This document shows positions 15,093-22,432 of a stretch of 24,273 bases of DNA, one piece after another. The notes below the pieces were generated by a model. The model had not been told where the DNA came from. It searched no databases and was given only the letters and a program-made list of their open reading frames with translations. The stretch's first letter is position 1. Each line of letters starts with the position of its first letter. Location: the NCBI GenBank assembly GCA_037127655.1, contig JBAXXY010000022.1, positions 1 to 24,273 of the forward strand. The letters are read 5' to 3'. The stretch is from GWF2-38-69 sp037127655 (GTDB lineage Bacteria; Verrucomicrobiota; Lentisphaeria; Victivallales; GWF2-38-69). Made by a program: the position numbers and the translations under genes.

Positions 15093-15983
15093 ATGACTAA
15101 GACTATAAACATCGGGTGGATTGGCACAGGCGTAATGGGAAACTCAATGTGTGGACATCTTATTAAAAGCGGACTGAATGCTTTTATCTTCAATAGAACT
15201 GTAGCCAAAACAGCCCAGTTAACTTCTATGGGCGCAAAAGTATGCTCCTCTCCTGCCCAAGTTGCCAAAGAAAGTGATGTTATTTTCTCAATGGTTGGAT
15301 ACCCTGAGGATGTTGAGAGCGTTATTCTAGGAAAAGGCGGTGCTCTCGAAGAAGCAAAACCTGGAAGCATCATAGTAGATATGACTACATCCCAACCTTC
15401 GCAGGCAGAAAGAATCTATATTGAAGCAAAGAAAAAACATATAGAATTCCTTGATGCGCCTGTATCAGGAGGCGATATCGGTGCCAGAGAAGCGACTTTA
15501 AGTATAATGGTCGGCGGAGATCAAGAAGTTTATGACAAGGTTCTTCCTCTATTTAAAATCATGGGCAAGAATATCGCCCTGATGGGATGCGCTGGAAAAG
15601 GTCAGCACACAAAGATGTCAAATCAGATTGTTATTGCATCTACGATGGTTGGAGTAGTCGAAGGACTTCTTTATGCTCACAAAGCCGGACTTGATCAGAA
15701 CAAATTGCTTGATGTCATAGGACAGGGAGCTGCAGCTTCTTTTTCACTGAATAATCTAGGCAGACGAATAGTTAATAAAAACTTTGACCCTGGTTTTTTT
15801 ATAAAACACTTCATTAAGGATATGGGAATAGCCCTTGAAGAAGCAAGAAGAATGAAGTTATCTCTGCCGGGACTTGCTCTGGCAAATCAATTTTACATAT
15901 CGGCTTCTGCCATTGGACTCGAGAACTTCGGAACTCAAGCTCTTTACAAAGTCTTGGAAAATATCAACAATATAAATAAATAA
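15093..15983 (+). CDS. NAD(P)-dependent beta-hydroxyacid dehydrogenase (3-hydroxyisobutyrate dehydrogenase family)
   Basis: A 296-residue member of the family that includes 3-hydroxyisobutyrate dehydrogenase, tartronate semialdehyde reductase and succinic semialdehyde reductases. It shows the Rossmann motif GWIGTGVMG (8-16), FNRT (33-36, a pattern often linked to NADP use), the substrate loop DAPVSGGDIGARE (121-133), and the catalytic lysine segment GKGQHTKMSNQ with Lys174 and Asn177, followed by IKDMGIALEEA. All catalytic elements look intact. The exact substrate cannot be read from sequence. AGGTGG precedes the ATG. Its TAA stop shares a base with the dedA ATG, so the two are translationally coupled; there is no obvious metabolic link to dedA. 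The promoter upstream carries an operator-like dyad. Confidence 0.9.
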   Translation: MTKTINIGWIGTGVMGNSMCGHLIKSGLNAFIFNRTVAKTAQLTSMGAKVCSSPAQVAKESDVIFSMVGYPEDVESVILGKGGALEEAKPGSIIVDMTTSQPSQAERIYIEAKKKHIEFLDAPVSGGDIGAREATLSIMVGGDQEVYDKVLPLFKIMGKNIALMGCAGKGQHTKMSNQIVIASTMVGVVEGLLYAHKAGLDQNKLLDVIGQGAAASFSLNNLGRRIVNKNFDPGFFIKHFIKDMGIALEEARRMKLSLPGLALANQFYISASAIGLENFGTQALYKVLENINNINK

Positions 15984-16639
15984 TGCTTTCAAAACTATTT
16001 GCTCTAATACTTCCGTATGAGACCTACAGTTACCTTGTTGTATATTTCATACTTCTTGCATGCGGTCTGGGGGTACCCATTCCCGAAGACATTACATTAA
16101 CTGTCAGCGGAATACTTATTTCATATAATGTTACTAACTTTACAGTAACTTTTCTTATAGGTATGGCTGGAGTATTAACAGGAGATATCATAGCTTATTT
16201 AGCTGGGAGATTCTGGGGTAAAAGTCTTCTGAAATCCAGAATAGTATCAAAGATTCTCCGCAAAAGAAGCCTGGCAAGAGCAAGAATAGCTTCGAGAAAG
16301 TATGGGAACTATCTGATATTCTTCGCTAGATTCATGCCTGGTTTGCGAACACCTGTTTACTTCTCTATGGGAGTATTCAAGAAATCATTTATTAAGTTCA
16401 TTATTATTGATGGATTAGCAGCGCTGATATCAGTCCCTGTCTGGATATATATCGGAATGGTATTCGGCCGTAACATTCCTGTACTTGAGAAACAGGTTAA
16501 ACACATGCAGGAAGGAATCTATATAACTCTCGGTGTTATCATTGTACTCTTCATTATTTTTCATTTTATAAGCAAAAAACTTGGCTTATTTCTCTATAAA
16601 AAACAGGATAAAATAGCTGAAAAACTTATTAAACACTAA
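15983..16639 (+). CDS. DedA-family membrane protein
   Basis: A 218-residue polytopic inner-membrane protein of the DedA family. Members transport or flip lipids such as undecaprenyl phosphate and affect membrane homeostasis and resistance to cationic peptides. Typical features are GLGVPIPEDITLTVSG (about 29-44), a Gly-rich helix GVLTGDIIAYLAGRFWG (about 63-79) and the signature ARFMPGLRTPVYFSMG (about 112-127), with conserved Arg, Pro and Gly, and a C-terminal transmembrane helix (about 175-195) before a basic tail. It starts on the last base of the dehydrogenase stop codon (TAATG) and no separate Shine-Dalgarno is needed. A bidirectional terminator follows. The substrate is unknown; undecaprenyl phosphate is the best guess from the family. 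Confidence 0.9.
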   Translation: MLSKLFALILPYETYSYLVVYFILLACGLGVPIPEDITLTVSGILISYNVTNFTVTFLIGMAGVLTGDIIAYLAGRFWGKSLLKSRIVSKILRKRSLARARIASRKYGNYLIFFARFMPGLRTPVYFSMGVFKKSFIKFIIIDGLAALISVPVWIYIGMVFGRNIPVLEKQVKHMQEGIYITLGVIIVLFIIFHFISKKLGLFLYKKQDKIAEKLIKH

Positions 16640-16652
16640 CAGCTTAAGCTGT
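16639..16652. repeat. 14-bp perfect palindrome after dedA
   Basis: ACAGCTTAAGCTGT is a gapless palindrome beginning on the last base of the dedA stop codon. With no loop and no following T-run it is not a terminator in itself; it may be a protein-binding site or chance. Confidence 0.4.
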
Positions 16653-16691
16653 AAAAAAAGAAGCCAAGGTTTTTAAACCTCAGCTTCTTTT
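16653..16691. terminator. Bidirectional terminator between dedA and pckG
   Basis: AAAAGAAGC (16656-16664) pairs with GCTTCTTTT (16683-16691), and inside it GGTTT (16668-16672) pairs with AAACC (16675-16679), separated by a 3x3 internal loop. A-runs on the left and T-runs on the right let it act on both strands. It lies between two convergent genes, 14 bases past the dedA stop and 25 before the pckG stop. Confidence 0.82.
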
Positions 16692-16715
16692 ATTCAACTA
16701 AATTTCCAGAAAGTT

Positions 16716-18518
16716 CTAGAGATGCTTCTCGATAAACTCGAGTTCAGCGATTAGTTCCTTCGGAAGTTTTGAACCAAACTTCGGATAGTGTTCTGCTCTG
16801 ACATCAGCCAATTCCTTCTTCCATCCTTCTTTATCAAGTGAAAGAATTTCTTCCATGTCTGAAGCAGATACTGATGATGGTCTTTCAATTGCATCAGCCG
16901 TAGGCATAAATCCAATAGGTGTTTCAATTGCCTTGCCACCACCATCACATCTTTCAAATATCCATTTCAGCACTCTGCTGTTATCCCCAAATCCAGGCCA
17001 CAACCACTTGCCTTCTTTAGTCTTTCTAAACCAGTTAACAAAGAAGAACTTGGGCTGTTTATCCGGCGTTGACTTAGTTCCTACTTTAATCCAATGAGCA
17101 AAGTATTCTCCCATGTGATAACCGCAGAATGGAAGCATGGCAAATGGATCACGGCGGACTGTTCCAGCCTTAAGGTCTAATGCAGCGGCTGTAATTTCAG
17201 AACCGACTATAGAGCCCATGAATACTCCGTGGTTCCATGAACGAGACTGATGAACCAATGGAATTGTCGAAGGGCGACGACCGCCAAAGAGAATTGCATC
17301 AATCGGGACACCAGCAGGATCTTCAAAATTAGCGGCTATTGCAGGACATTGAACTGCAGGCGCAGTAAAACGGGAGTTTGGATGAGCGGCAGGCTTCTGT
17401 TCTTTATTAGACTTATCTTGAATCCATGGCTTTCCATTCCAATCGATAAGTTTTCCCGGAGCATCGTATCCAATGCCTTCCCACCAGACATCTCCATCTT
17501 CAGTCAGAGCCACATTTGTGAATATTGTGTTCTTCTCGACTGAGTGCATTGCATTAGGATTGGAACCCATTGAAGTCCCCGGGGCTACGCCGAAGAAGCC
17601 AGCTTCAGGATTAATAGCGTAAAGTCTTCCATCCGCGCCGTATTTCATCCATGCAATATCATCACCGACAGTTTCTACTTTCCATCCTGGAACTGTAGGA
17701 ACCAGCATAGCAAGATTTGTCTTACCACATGCGCTTGGGAAGGCTGCGGCTACATATTTGGACTTGCCTTCAGGATTGGTTATCTTTAATATGAGCATGT
17801 GTTCGGCTAACCAGCCTTCATCACGAGCCTGAGCTGATGCTATGCGAAGAGCTAGACATTTCTTGCCAAGCAAAGCATTACCGCCGTAACCTGAACCGTA
17901 TGACCATATTGTGCGTTCTTCAGGAAAGTGAGAAATATATTTTTTATCAAGTGGAGCGCATGGCCATTGCCCTGCATCGTCCTGGCAGGAAAGAAGAGGC
18001 TTTCCTATAGAGTGGAGGCATGGAATAAATTCGCCATTGTCTCCAAGTACATCAAGAACTCTTGAGCCGACTCTGGCCATGATGTGCATATTAGCTACTA
18101 CATAAGGAGAATCTGTTATTTCAACACCGATTTTTGCTATCGGAGAGCCTATCGGCCCCATAGAGAAAGGAATCACAAACATCGTGCGGCCTTTCATGCA
18201 GCCCTTATACAATCCCTTCATAGTTGTTTTTAATTCAGATGGGTCTATCCAATTATTCGTAGGGCCTGCATCTTCCTGTTTTTTTGAGGCTATATATGTT
18301 CTGTTTTCTACTCTGGCTACATCGGAAGCATCTGAGCGGAAAAGATAGCTATTGGGCCGCTTTTTCAAAGGAATAGCCAACCCGCCATCAACCATGACTT
18401 TAATCATCCGATCATATTCGGCCTTTGTTCCGTCACACCAAACTATGCTGTCCGGCGTACACATGTCCTTAATTTCTTTTACCCAGTTAATGAGTTTCAC
18501 ATTATTGGTTTGATTCAT
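16716..18518 (-). CDS. pckG: Phosphoenolpyruvate carboxykinase (GTP)
   Basis: Interconverts oxaloacetate plus GTP with phosphoenolpyruvate, CO2 and GDP, the gateway step of gluconeogenesis (or CO2 fixation in fermenters running it in reverse). The 600-residue length and motifs identify the GTP-type enzyme, not the ATP-type. The P-loop AFPSACGKTNLAM contains the GTP-class reactive Cys264. The second kinase motif is VGDDIAWMKYG, followed by NPEAGFFGVAPGTS, FGGRRPSTIPL and WNHGVFMGS; the N-terminal part includes RTMFVIPFSMGP. A strong GGGAGG Shine-Dalgarno precedes the ATG. A promoter with an extended -10 lies about 100 bases upstream (18621-18649), leaving a long leader. It is convergent with dedA and divergent from the OB-fold/Cache unit, so it stands alone. 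Confidence 0.97.
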   Translation of the reverse strand: MNQTNNVKLINWVKEIKDMCTPDSIVWCDGTKAEYDRMIKVMVDGGLAIPLKKRPNSYLFRSDASDVARVENRTYIASKKQEDAGPTNNWIDPSELKTTMKGLYKGCMKGRTMFVIPFSMGPIGSPIAKIGVEITDSPYVVANMHIMARVGSRVLDVLGDNGEFIPCLHSIGKPLLSCQDDAGQWPCAPLDKKYISHFPEERTIWSYGSGYGGNALLGKKCLALRIASAQARDEGWLAEHMLILKITNPEGKSKYVAAAFPSACGKTNLAMLVPTVPGWKVETVGDDIAWMKYGADGRLYAINPEAGFFGVAPGTSMGSNPNAMHSVEKNTIFTNVALTEDGDVWWEGIGYDAPGKLIDWNGKPWIQDKSNKEQKPAAHPNSRFTAPAVQCPAIAANFEDPAGVPIDAILFGGRRPSTIPLVHQSRSWNHGVFMGSIVGSEITAAALDLKAGTVRRDPFAMLPFCGYHMGEYFAHWIKVGTKSTPDKQPKFFFVNWFRKTKEGKWLWPGFGDNSRVLKWIFERCDGGGKAIETPIGFMPTADAIERPSSVSASDMEEILSLDKEGWKKELADVRAEHYPKFGSKLPKELIAELEFIEKHL

Positions 18519-18620
18519 AATAATTCCCTCCCTTTAATGTATTTGTTAATCGTTTGTTTAATTAAAGTTATGATATAAGTTTCGGAATAATCCATTCCTC
18601 ACTTATGCAAATTGTGATTG

Positions 18621-18649
18621 ATAATAGCACAAGCTTTCCTATCCTTCAA
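18621..18649 (-). promoter_or_regulatory. Promoter for pckG
   Basis: On the minus strand: TTGAAG (18644-18649), a 17-base spacer ending in TGC, then TATTAT (18621-18626), a good -35 plus an extended -10. Transcription would start near 18614, about 96 bases before the ATG. Confidence 0.6.
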
Positions 18650-18676
18650 TACTGCCCAACTACCTTTGTTAATTAT

Positions 18677-18737
18677 ACGCCAAAAATGCACAGCTACAGA
18701 ACAAGTCGGCGGGAATTCTTGCCATAGGCGTGTTTTT
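18677..18737 (+). other. Possible structured RNA element or terminator
   Basis: ACGCC (18677-18681) can pair with GGCGT (18727-18731), followed by GTTTTT, enclosing about 45 bases. It is locally GC-richer than its surroundings (AAGTCGGCGGG). It might be the 3' end of a small RNA or a leftover terminator. The 5-bp stem is weak evidence. Confidence 0.22.
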
Positions 18738-18819
18738 AACTACCTTATCATAAGTTCCAATAACGAATGATAGCTTGAAATTTATCGAATAAAACTTAAA
18801 AAACAAGTCCCTAACATAG

Positions 18820-18847
18820 TTGTCAATAACACGAAAGACTGCATAAT
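18820..18847 (+). promoter_or_regulatory. Promoter for the OB-fold/Cache gene pair
   Basis: TTGTCA (18820-18825), a 16-base spacer, then CATAAT (18842-18847), five of six consensus matches in each hexamer. Transcription would start near 18854, about 43 bases before the ATG. Confidence 0.6.
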
Positions 18848-18896
18848 TAAAGAGCAAGAATGATCTCATAGCTAAGACTTTAAAAAAAGGGTAAAA

Positions 18897-19289
18897 ATGG
18901 CCAAAATTATAAAATTCGCAATAATTTGTTGCTGTCTCTTAACATCTGTTTATCTTTCAGCAGAATCAAGAGATTCAGACCAAACTCTCAACACTGTAGC
19001 TTCTGCTAAACAAGCAGATAACAAGGCTCAAGTTATTTTGACCGGCGTAATCATCCAGCGCGATGGAAATTATTTCCTTAGAGATCTTACAGGACAGATA
19101 AAGCTTGATTTCCCGCCTTCAAAGAACATTACTATTGTAACTAATCAAAAGGTCAAAATAACTGGAAAGATTAAGACTAATCTGCTTCGCCTAGTCACCA
19201 AAAGCGTCGAACCTACAGTAAGAGTTAGAAGTTTAGAAGTCATTCAAAATGCATCCGAGGTTTCCGCTGACTCTGCCAAAAAACTCTAG
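18897..19289 (+). CDS. Secreted OB-fold protein (BOF/YgiW-like)
   Basis: A 130-residue exported protein. A signal peptide (about 1-22, hydrophobic core IIKFAIICCCLLTSVYL, cut after LSA) is followed by a short variable region and a small beta-barrel domain (about 45-117). The barrel reads QVILTGVIIQRDGNYFLRDLTGQIKLDF, then QKVKITGKIKT and a closing VRSLEVIQ. This pattern resembles the bacterial OB-fold (BOF/YgiW) family, periplasmic stress-related proteins thought to bind small or positively charged ligands. The ligand is unknown. AGGG precedes the ATG. It is 37 bases before the Cache-domain gene, with a promoter before it and a terminator after that gene, so the two form a unit. The tail after 117 is low-complexity. 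Confidence 0.68.
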   Translation: MAKIIKFAIICCCLLTSVYLSAESRDSDQTLNTVASAKQADNKAQVILTGVIIQRDGNYFLRDLTGQIKLDFPPSKNITIVTNQKVKITGKIKTNLLRLVTKSVEPTVRVRSLEVIQNASEVSADSAKKL

Positions 19290-19326
19290 GATTTAGTTAA
19301 AAACAACTTAAACCAAAAGGGAATCT

Positions 19327-20358
19327 GTGGAAAGCATATACAGGAAAAAGAATTTAGTGGTCTGCCTAATCATTATTGCTGCAGTCGTAGTTCTAACGGG
19401 ACTTTTCAGCATTTATAAATACAAAAAGATTTCTAATGAAGTTCAATCAATTCTGACCAATGAAGCTTCTCTTATTTATGGAGTTGCAAATTCAATATCA
19501 ACAAAAGAAAGCTCTGTCGATGATTTGGTAAATTTTCTCAAAGAAAAGTTTATACGCGGCAACTATACCAGTAACTCTCAATCTATTAATAAATATATAG
19601 ATAATGTCGATTGGTATTTGAACTCTATGGTGTCAGCAGACAAGTCAATACATGGTGCTTGGTTTAATGCTAATCCCGACCTGTTTATAAAACTTGATGG
19701 CAAAAAAATAACACTGCAGGACTACTCGTTTACTTCCTGGTATTATAGGGACATGAACGGCGAAGTTATTAAAGGACCAAGAACCAATAAGAGAATAACG
19801 CCAGAAGAGGATCCCTACTACTTTGAAGCCGTCAGAGTCGGAAACATGATCATAACTCAAATTTATGAGGACCCCGATACAAAAATCGAGATGGTTTCAA
19901 TAGCATCTCCTTTCTTCGATACCAATGGATTATTGATTGGAGTGGCTGGGATAGACATAACAAAAAGTCGTCTTATAGAAGCATTTAATAATATTAGAGG
20001 AAAATCAAACTCTTCCGAAGTTTACATATTCGACTCAGAAGGGAAATATGTCATCGGAACAAAAGAACCTTTGGATAAATTAACTTCATATGTCAAAAAG
20101 ACAAAGAACTCCGTGGACGCCAAGTCTTCTTCCAGTAAAATAGTTGGCGGAAACTGGATCCTGATTGAAGACCAGAATAGCAAAGGACCGTATCTTGTAG
20201 CAGAAGTTCCTCTTAGTAAAATATCCGGTAATTTATACTGCATTTTATACACGCTGTATGGGCTTTCCATTATCTTATTTATCTGTCTTGTTTTGCTAAG
20301 CAAGAAAATACTTCAAATGGCGCCATCGACTATACAAGAAACTCCGAAACAAAATTAA
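19327..20358 (+). CDS. Membrane-anchored Cache-type sensor protein without output domain
   Basis: A 343-residue membrane protein starting with GTG, supported by AAGGGA at the right distance. It has one N-terminal transmembrane helix (about 9-29), a large extracytoplasmic domain (about 30-300) and a second helix (about 302-325), then only about 18 cytoplasmic residues. The outer domain matches a double-Cache (PDC-like) sensor: GAWFNANPDLFIK, SWYYRDMNGE, EEDPYYFEAVRVG, SIASPFFDTNGLLIGVAGIDI and, in the membrane-proximal half, EVYIFDSEGKYVIG. This is the sensor part of many chemoreceptors, histidine kinases and diguanylate cyclases, but no HAMP, kinase, GGDEF or chemoreceptor signalling region follows. 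The canonical R-x-W-Y amino-acid-binding pattern is not obvious. The stop lies inside a terminator hairpin, so truncation by the window is excluded. The secreted OB-fold protein upstream may be its partner. Confidence 0.78.
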   Translation: MESIYRKKNLVVCLIIIAAVVVLTGLFSIYKYKKISNEVQSILTNEASLIYGVANSISTKESSVDDLVNFLKEKFIRGNYTSNSQSINKYIDNVDWYLNSMVSADKSIHGAWFNANPDLFIKLDGKKITLQDYSFTSWYYRDMNGEVIKGPRTNKRITPEEDPYYFEAVRVGNMIITQIYEDPDTKIEMVSIASPFFDTNGLLIGVAGIDITKSRLIEAFNNIRGKSNSSEVYIFDSEGKYVIGTKEPLDKLTSYVKKTKNSVDAKSSSSKIVGGNWILIEDQNSKGPYLVAEVPLSKISGNLYCILYTLYGLSIILFICLVLLSKKILQMAPSTIQETPKQN

Positions 20359-20373
20359 GCCGTTTTGGTTTTT
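20344..20373 (+). terminator. Terminator overlapping the end of the Cache gene
   Basis: CCGAAAC (20344-20350) pairs with GTTTTGG (20362-20368) over 7 bp including one G-T pair, with an 11-base loop, followed directly by TTTTTATT. The loop holds the TAA stop of the Cache gene. Confidence 0.68.
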
Positions 20374-20381
20374 ATTATTTA

Positions 20382-20390
20382 TGCTAAAAT
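20382..20390 (+). promoter_or_regulatory. Extended -10 promoter for the cupin gene
   Basis: TGC followed by TAAAAT (20385-20390) forms an extended -10 just after the terminator. No -35 stands out. Transcription would start near 20397, leaving only the GAGG Shine-Dalgarno and the ATG. Confidence 0.42.
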
Positions 20391-20405
20391 TTCTGAGGTA
20401 AAATT

Positions 20406-20765
20406 ATGGGAATCAAAGACTCAAACCAAATACAATTTGCCAAAGTTGATATTGCAAAAGATACTTTTATGCAAGTTCTTATCCCGATTCAGCCCGATGA
20501 AAATGACAACTTTATAATGAGAAAATTCATCATAAAAAAAGGCGGAATGATACCTTTTCATAAGAATCTGGTAGAACACCAACAATATGTTTTATCAGGA
20601 AAAGCCGAACTCAGAATCGAAGATGAAGTTTCAATAGCCCGACGAGACAGCGTGGTATATATACCTGCCGGAGTCCCGCATTACTATAAAAATCTAGGTG
20701 ATACTGACTTTGAGTTTTTGTGCATTATCCCCAAAAAAGCTGACCAAATGACTTTAACTGAATAA
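20406..20765 (+). CDS. Small single-domain cupin protein
   Basis: A 119-residue cytoplasmic single-domain cupin. The two cupin motifs are present: motif 1 IPFHKNLVEHQQYVLSGKAELRI with likely metal ligands His52, Glu57 or His58, and motif 2 VVYIPAGVPHYYKN with His92, followed by FEFLCIIPKK. Metal-binding residues are therefore present and the fold is confident, but these small cupins have diverse roles (isomerase, oxygenase, binding or regulatory protein), so no reaction is assigned. The ATG is preceded by GAGG. It follows the Cache gene across a terminator and is 129 bases before the MGDK small protein gene. The similarity is to the cupin_2 group with an 'H...EH..YVL.G' first motif. Confidence 0.85.
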   Translation: MGIKDSNQIQFAKVDIAKDTFMQVLIPIQPDENDNFIMRKFIIKKGGMIPFHKNLVEHQQYVLSGKAELRIEDEVSIARRDSVVYIPAGVPHYYKNLGDTDFEFLCIIPKKADQMTLTE

Positions 20766-20894
20766 TAGCCGAGAGGATTTAGCCTCAAGCAATATGCAAA
20801 GTAGCTTTATATAGTCAAATACCCTACACTTATGATAGTCATGGCATTTGGCTCTGACTTGAATTCCCAAAAATCAAACTAAAGGAGTCACAAA

Positions 20895-21008
20895 ATGGGA
20901 GACAAAGGCGGGAAAAAGAATATTAACAAGAGTCAGAAACAAGAAGCAAGCAAAAAAACTCAGGAAACCCAAAAGAAACAAGATAAGCAAAAGAAGAAAA
21001 CACCTTAA
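20895..21008 (+). CDS. 37-residue Lys/Gln-rich small protein (MGDK type)
   Basis: A 37-codon gene with a strong AAGGAG Shine-Dalgarno 8 bases before the ATG. The product begins MGDKGGKKN and is almost entirely Lys, Gln, Asn, Thr and Glu, ending QKKKTP; it is very basic, has no hydrophobic core and should be disordered. I recall similar tiny proteins starting MGDK with Lys/Gln-rich tails in many unrelated bacteria, usually annotated as hypothetical, which together with the strong ribosome-binding site makes this a real gene. The function is unknown; nucleic-acid or ribosome binding would be a guess from charge. It stands alone between the cupin and CoA-transferase genes. Confidence 0.75.
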   Translation: MGDKGGKKNINKSQKQEASKKTQETQKKQDKQKKKTP

Positions 21009-21084
21009 AGAAACTTCAGTTATTAGATTCAAATACCTAAGTGCTGCAGCTCAAACTTCATACCCTATTTACAATGAAAAACTT

Positions 21085-22401
21085 ATGATGTCATACACAA
21101 GTCTATATCAATCAAAATTGGTCACATCGGAACGAGCTGCGGAAAGAATAAAAAGTAATTCAACGCTTGTCGTAGCTATGGGCGCCGGAGCACCGCCATC
21201 TTTGTTGAATTCTATTGCACTACGAGTTAAGAACAATGATTTACATGATTTGTCTATCTACTATAAAATTGCGACAAAACATTTAGAGGAATCACTTCTC
21301 GTCGAAGATGTTCTGGAAAAAATTAACGCTCATAGCTTTTTCATGGCAGCAGTTGATCACAACATCATTAAAAGGCAACAGCAAACAGGCAAAAAGTTAT
21401 TAAGCTTTGTACCTTGCCATTTTAGCCAAATTCCGAGAGTGCTTCGCGAAATAATCAAGGTTAATGCATTTGTCATTACTGTTTCTTCCATGGATTCTGC
21501 TGGATATTTTTCTTTTGGCACTAACAATGACTACGCATCTACGGCGGCAAGAGTTTGTGATCAGCTTTTGGTGGAAGTAAACCCTAATATGCCAAGAGTA
21601 TTCGGTCAATCACAAATTCATGTGTCACAAGTTGATGCAATTATTGAAAATGAATGCCCTATAATTGAATTTCTTTCGGCTGTACCAGGGGAATTGGATT
21701 TAAAAATTGGCTCCTTTGTCGCACCTGTAGTACCAGATGGAGCAACGATCCAGCTGGGCATCGGGAAAGTTCCAGAAGGTGTTGCGTGTTCCCTTGAGGG
21801 GCATAAGGATTTAGGCATTCACACTGAACTTTTTTCCAATGCGATGACCAGGTTAATCAAAAAAGGAGTTGTAACAGGTCGGCGAAAAACATTACATCCT
21901 GAAAAACATGTTTTCACTCTGGCTTTAGGAAATAAAGAAACCTACGATTTCCTGAATGATAACTCTTCGATGGAAAGCTATTCCTCAGAATATGTAAATG
22001 GTATATCCACCATCGCCCGACATGATAATTTTATTTCTATTAACACTGCCATCTCTATTGATTTATATGGGCAGGTAAATGCTGAATTTATAGCAGGGCA
22101 TGAATTTAGCGGCTCAGGTGGACAATATGATTTCGTAAAAGGTGCTGCTGCTGCAAAAGGCGGCAAGTCTATTATCGCATTGCATTCAACAGCTAAAAAT
22201 GGAACTATTTCGACCATTGTACCGAAAGTTGAAATGGTTACCGATGTTCGTATGGATGTAGAACATGTTGCTACAGAGTTCGGTATTGTTAATTTGCGTG
22301 GAAAATCAACTAAAGAGCGCGCATTGGCTCTAATAGGAATTGCTGATCCTAAATTTCAAGATGAACTGCTTAAAGTAGCTAAGCAATTAACCCTCATATA
22401 A
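21085..22401 (+). CDS. Acetyl-CoA hydrolase/transferase family protein (4-hydroxybutyrate CoA-transferase-like)
   Basis: A 438-residue family I CoA-transferase. It transfers CoA between carboxylic acids (for example acetate, butyrate or 4-hydroxybutyrate) through a glutamyl-CoA intermediate. The likely catalytic Glu is Glu248 in GIHTELFSNAM. Other features are the N-terminal VVAMGAGAPPSLL, SSMDSAGYFSFGTNNDY with VEVNPNMPRVFG, QLGIGKVPEGV (223-233), and the C-terminal YGQVNAEFI, FSGSGGQYDFVKGAAAAKGGKS and IVPKVEMVTDVR. Length matches 4-hydroxybutyrate CoA-transferases, but the true substrates are not fixed by sequence and no dehydratase or acyl-CoA dehydrogenase is nearby. Two ATGs (21085, 21088) are adjacent; neither has a good Shine-Dalgarno. 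It seems to be a single-gene unit. Confidence 0.9.
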   Translation: MMSYTSLYQSKLVTSERAAERIKSNSTLVVAMGAGAPPSLLNSIALRVKNNDLHDLSIYYKIATKHLEESLLVEDVLEKINAHSFFMAAVDHNIIKRQQQTGKKLLSFVPCHFSQIPRVLREIIKVNAFVITVSSMDSAGYFSFGTNNDYASTAARVCDQLLVEVNPNMPRVFGQSQIHVSQVDAIIENECPIIEFLSAVPGELDLKIGSFVAPVVPDGATIQLGIGKVPEGVACSLEGHKDLGIHTELFSNAMTRLIKKGVVTGRRKTLHPEKHVFTLALGNKETYDFLNDNSSMESYSSEYVNGISTIARHDNFISINTAISIDLYGQVNAEFIAGHEFSGSGGQYDFVKGAAAAKGGKSIIALHSTAKNGTISTIVPKVEMVTDVRMDVEHVATEFGIVNLRGKSTKERALALIGIADPKFQDELLKVAKQLTLI

Positions 22402-22432
22402 CTCAATAAAAGAGTTTTAGGAAAACCTGGAT

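Larger units (their letters stand above)
18519..18896. other. 378-base intergenic region between divergent pckG and OB-fold gene
   Basis: No convincing gene is seen. It contains the pckG promoter (minus strand, 18621-18649), the promoter of the OB-fold/Cache pair (plus strand, 18820-18847), a small dyad GGAAT-5-ATTCC at 18584-18598 in the pckG leader, and a possible structured element at 18677-18737. A 66-codon minus-strand reading frame inside it has no Shine-Dalgarno and looks like chance. Confidence 0.6.

Noticed and set aside
18669..18869. 66-codon minus-strand reading frame in the pckG upstream region
   Set aside because: No Shine-Dalgarno, no recognisable domain, and it runs through the divergent promoter of the OB-fold gene. 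More likely chance.
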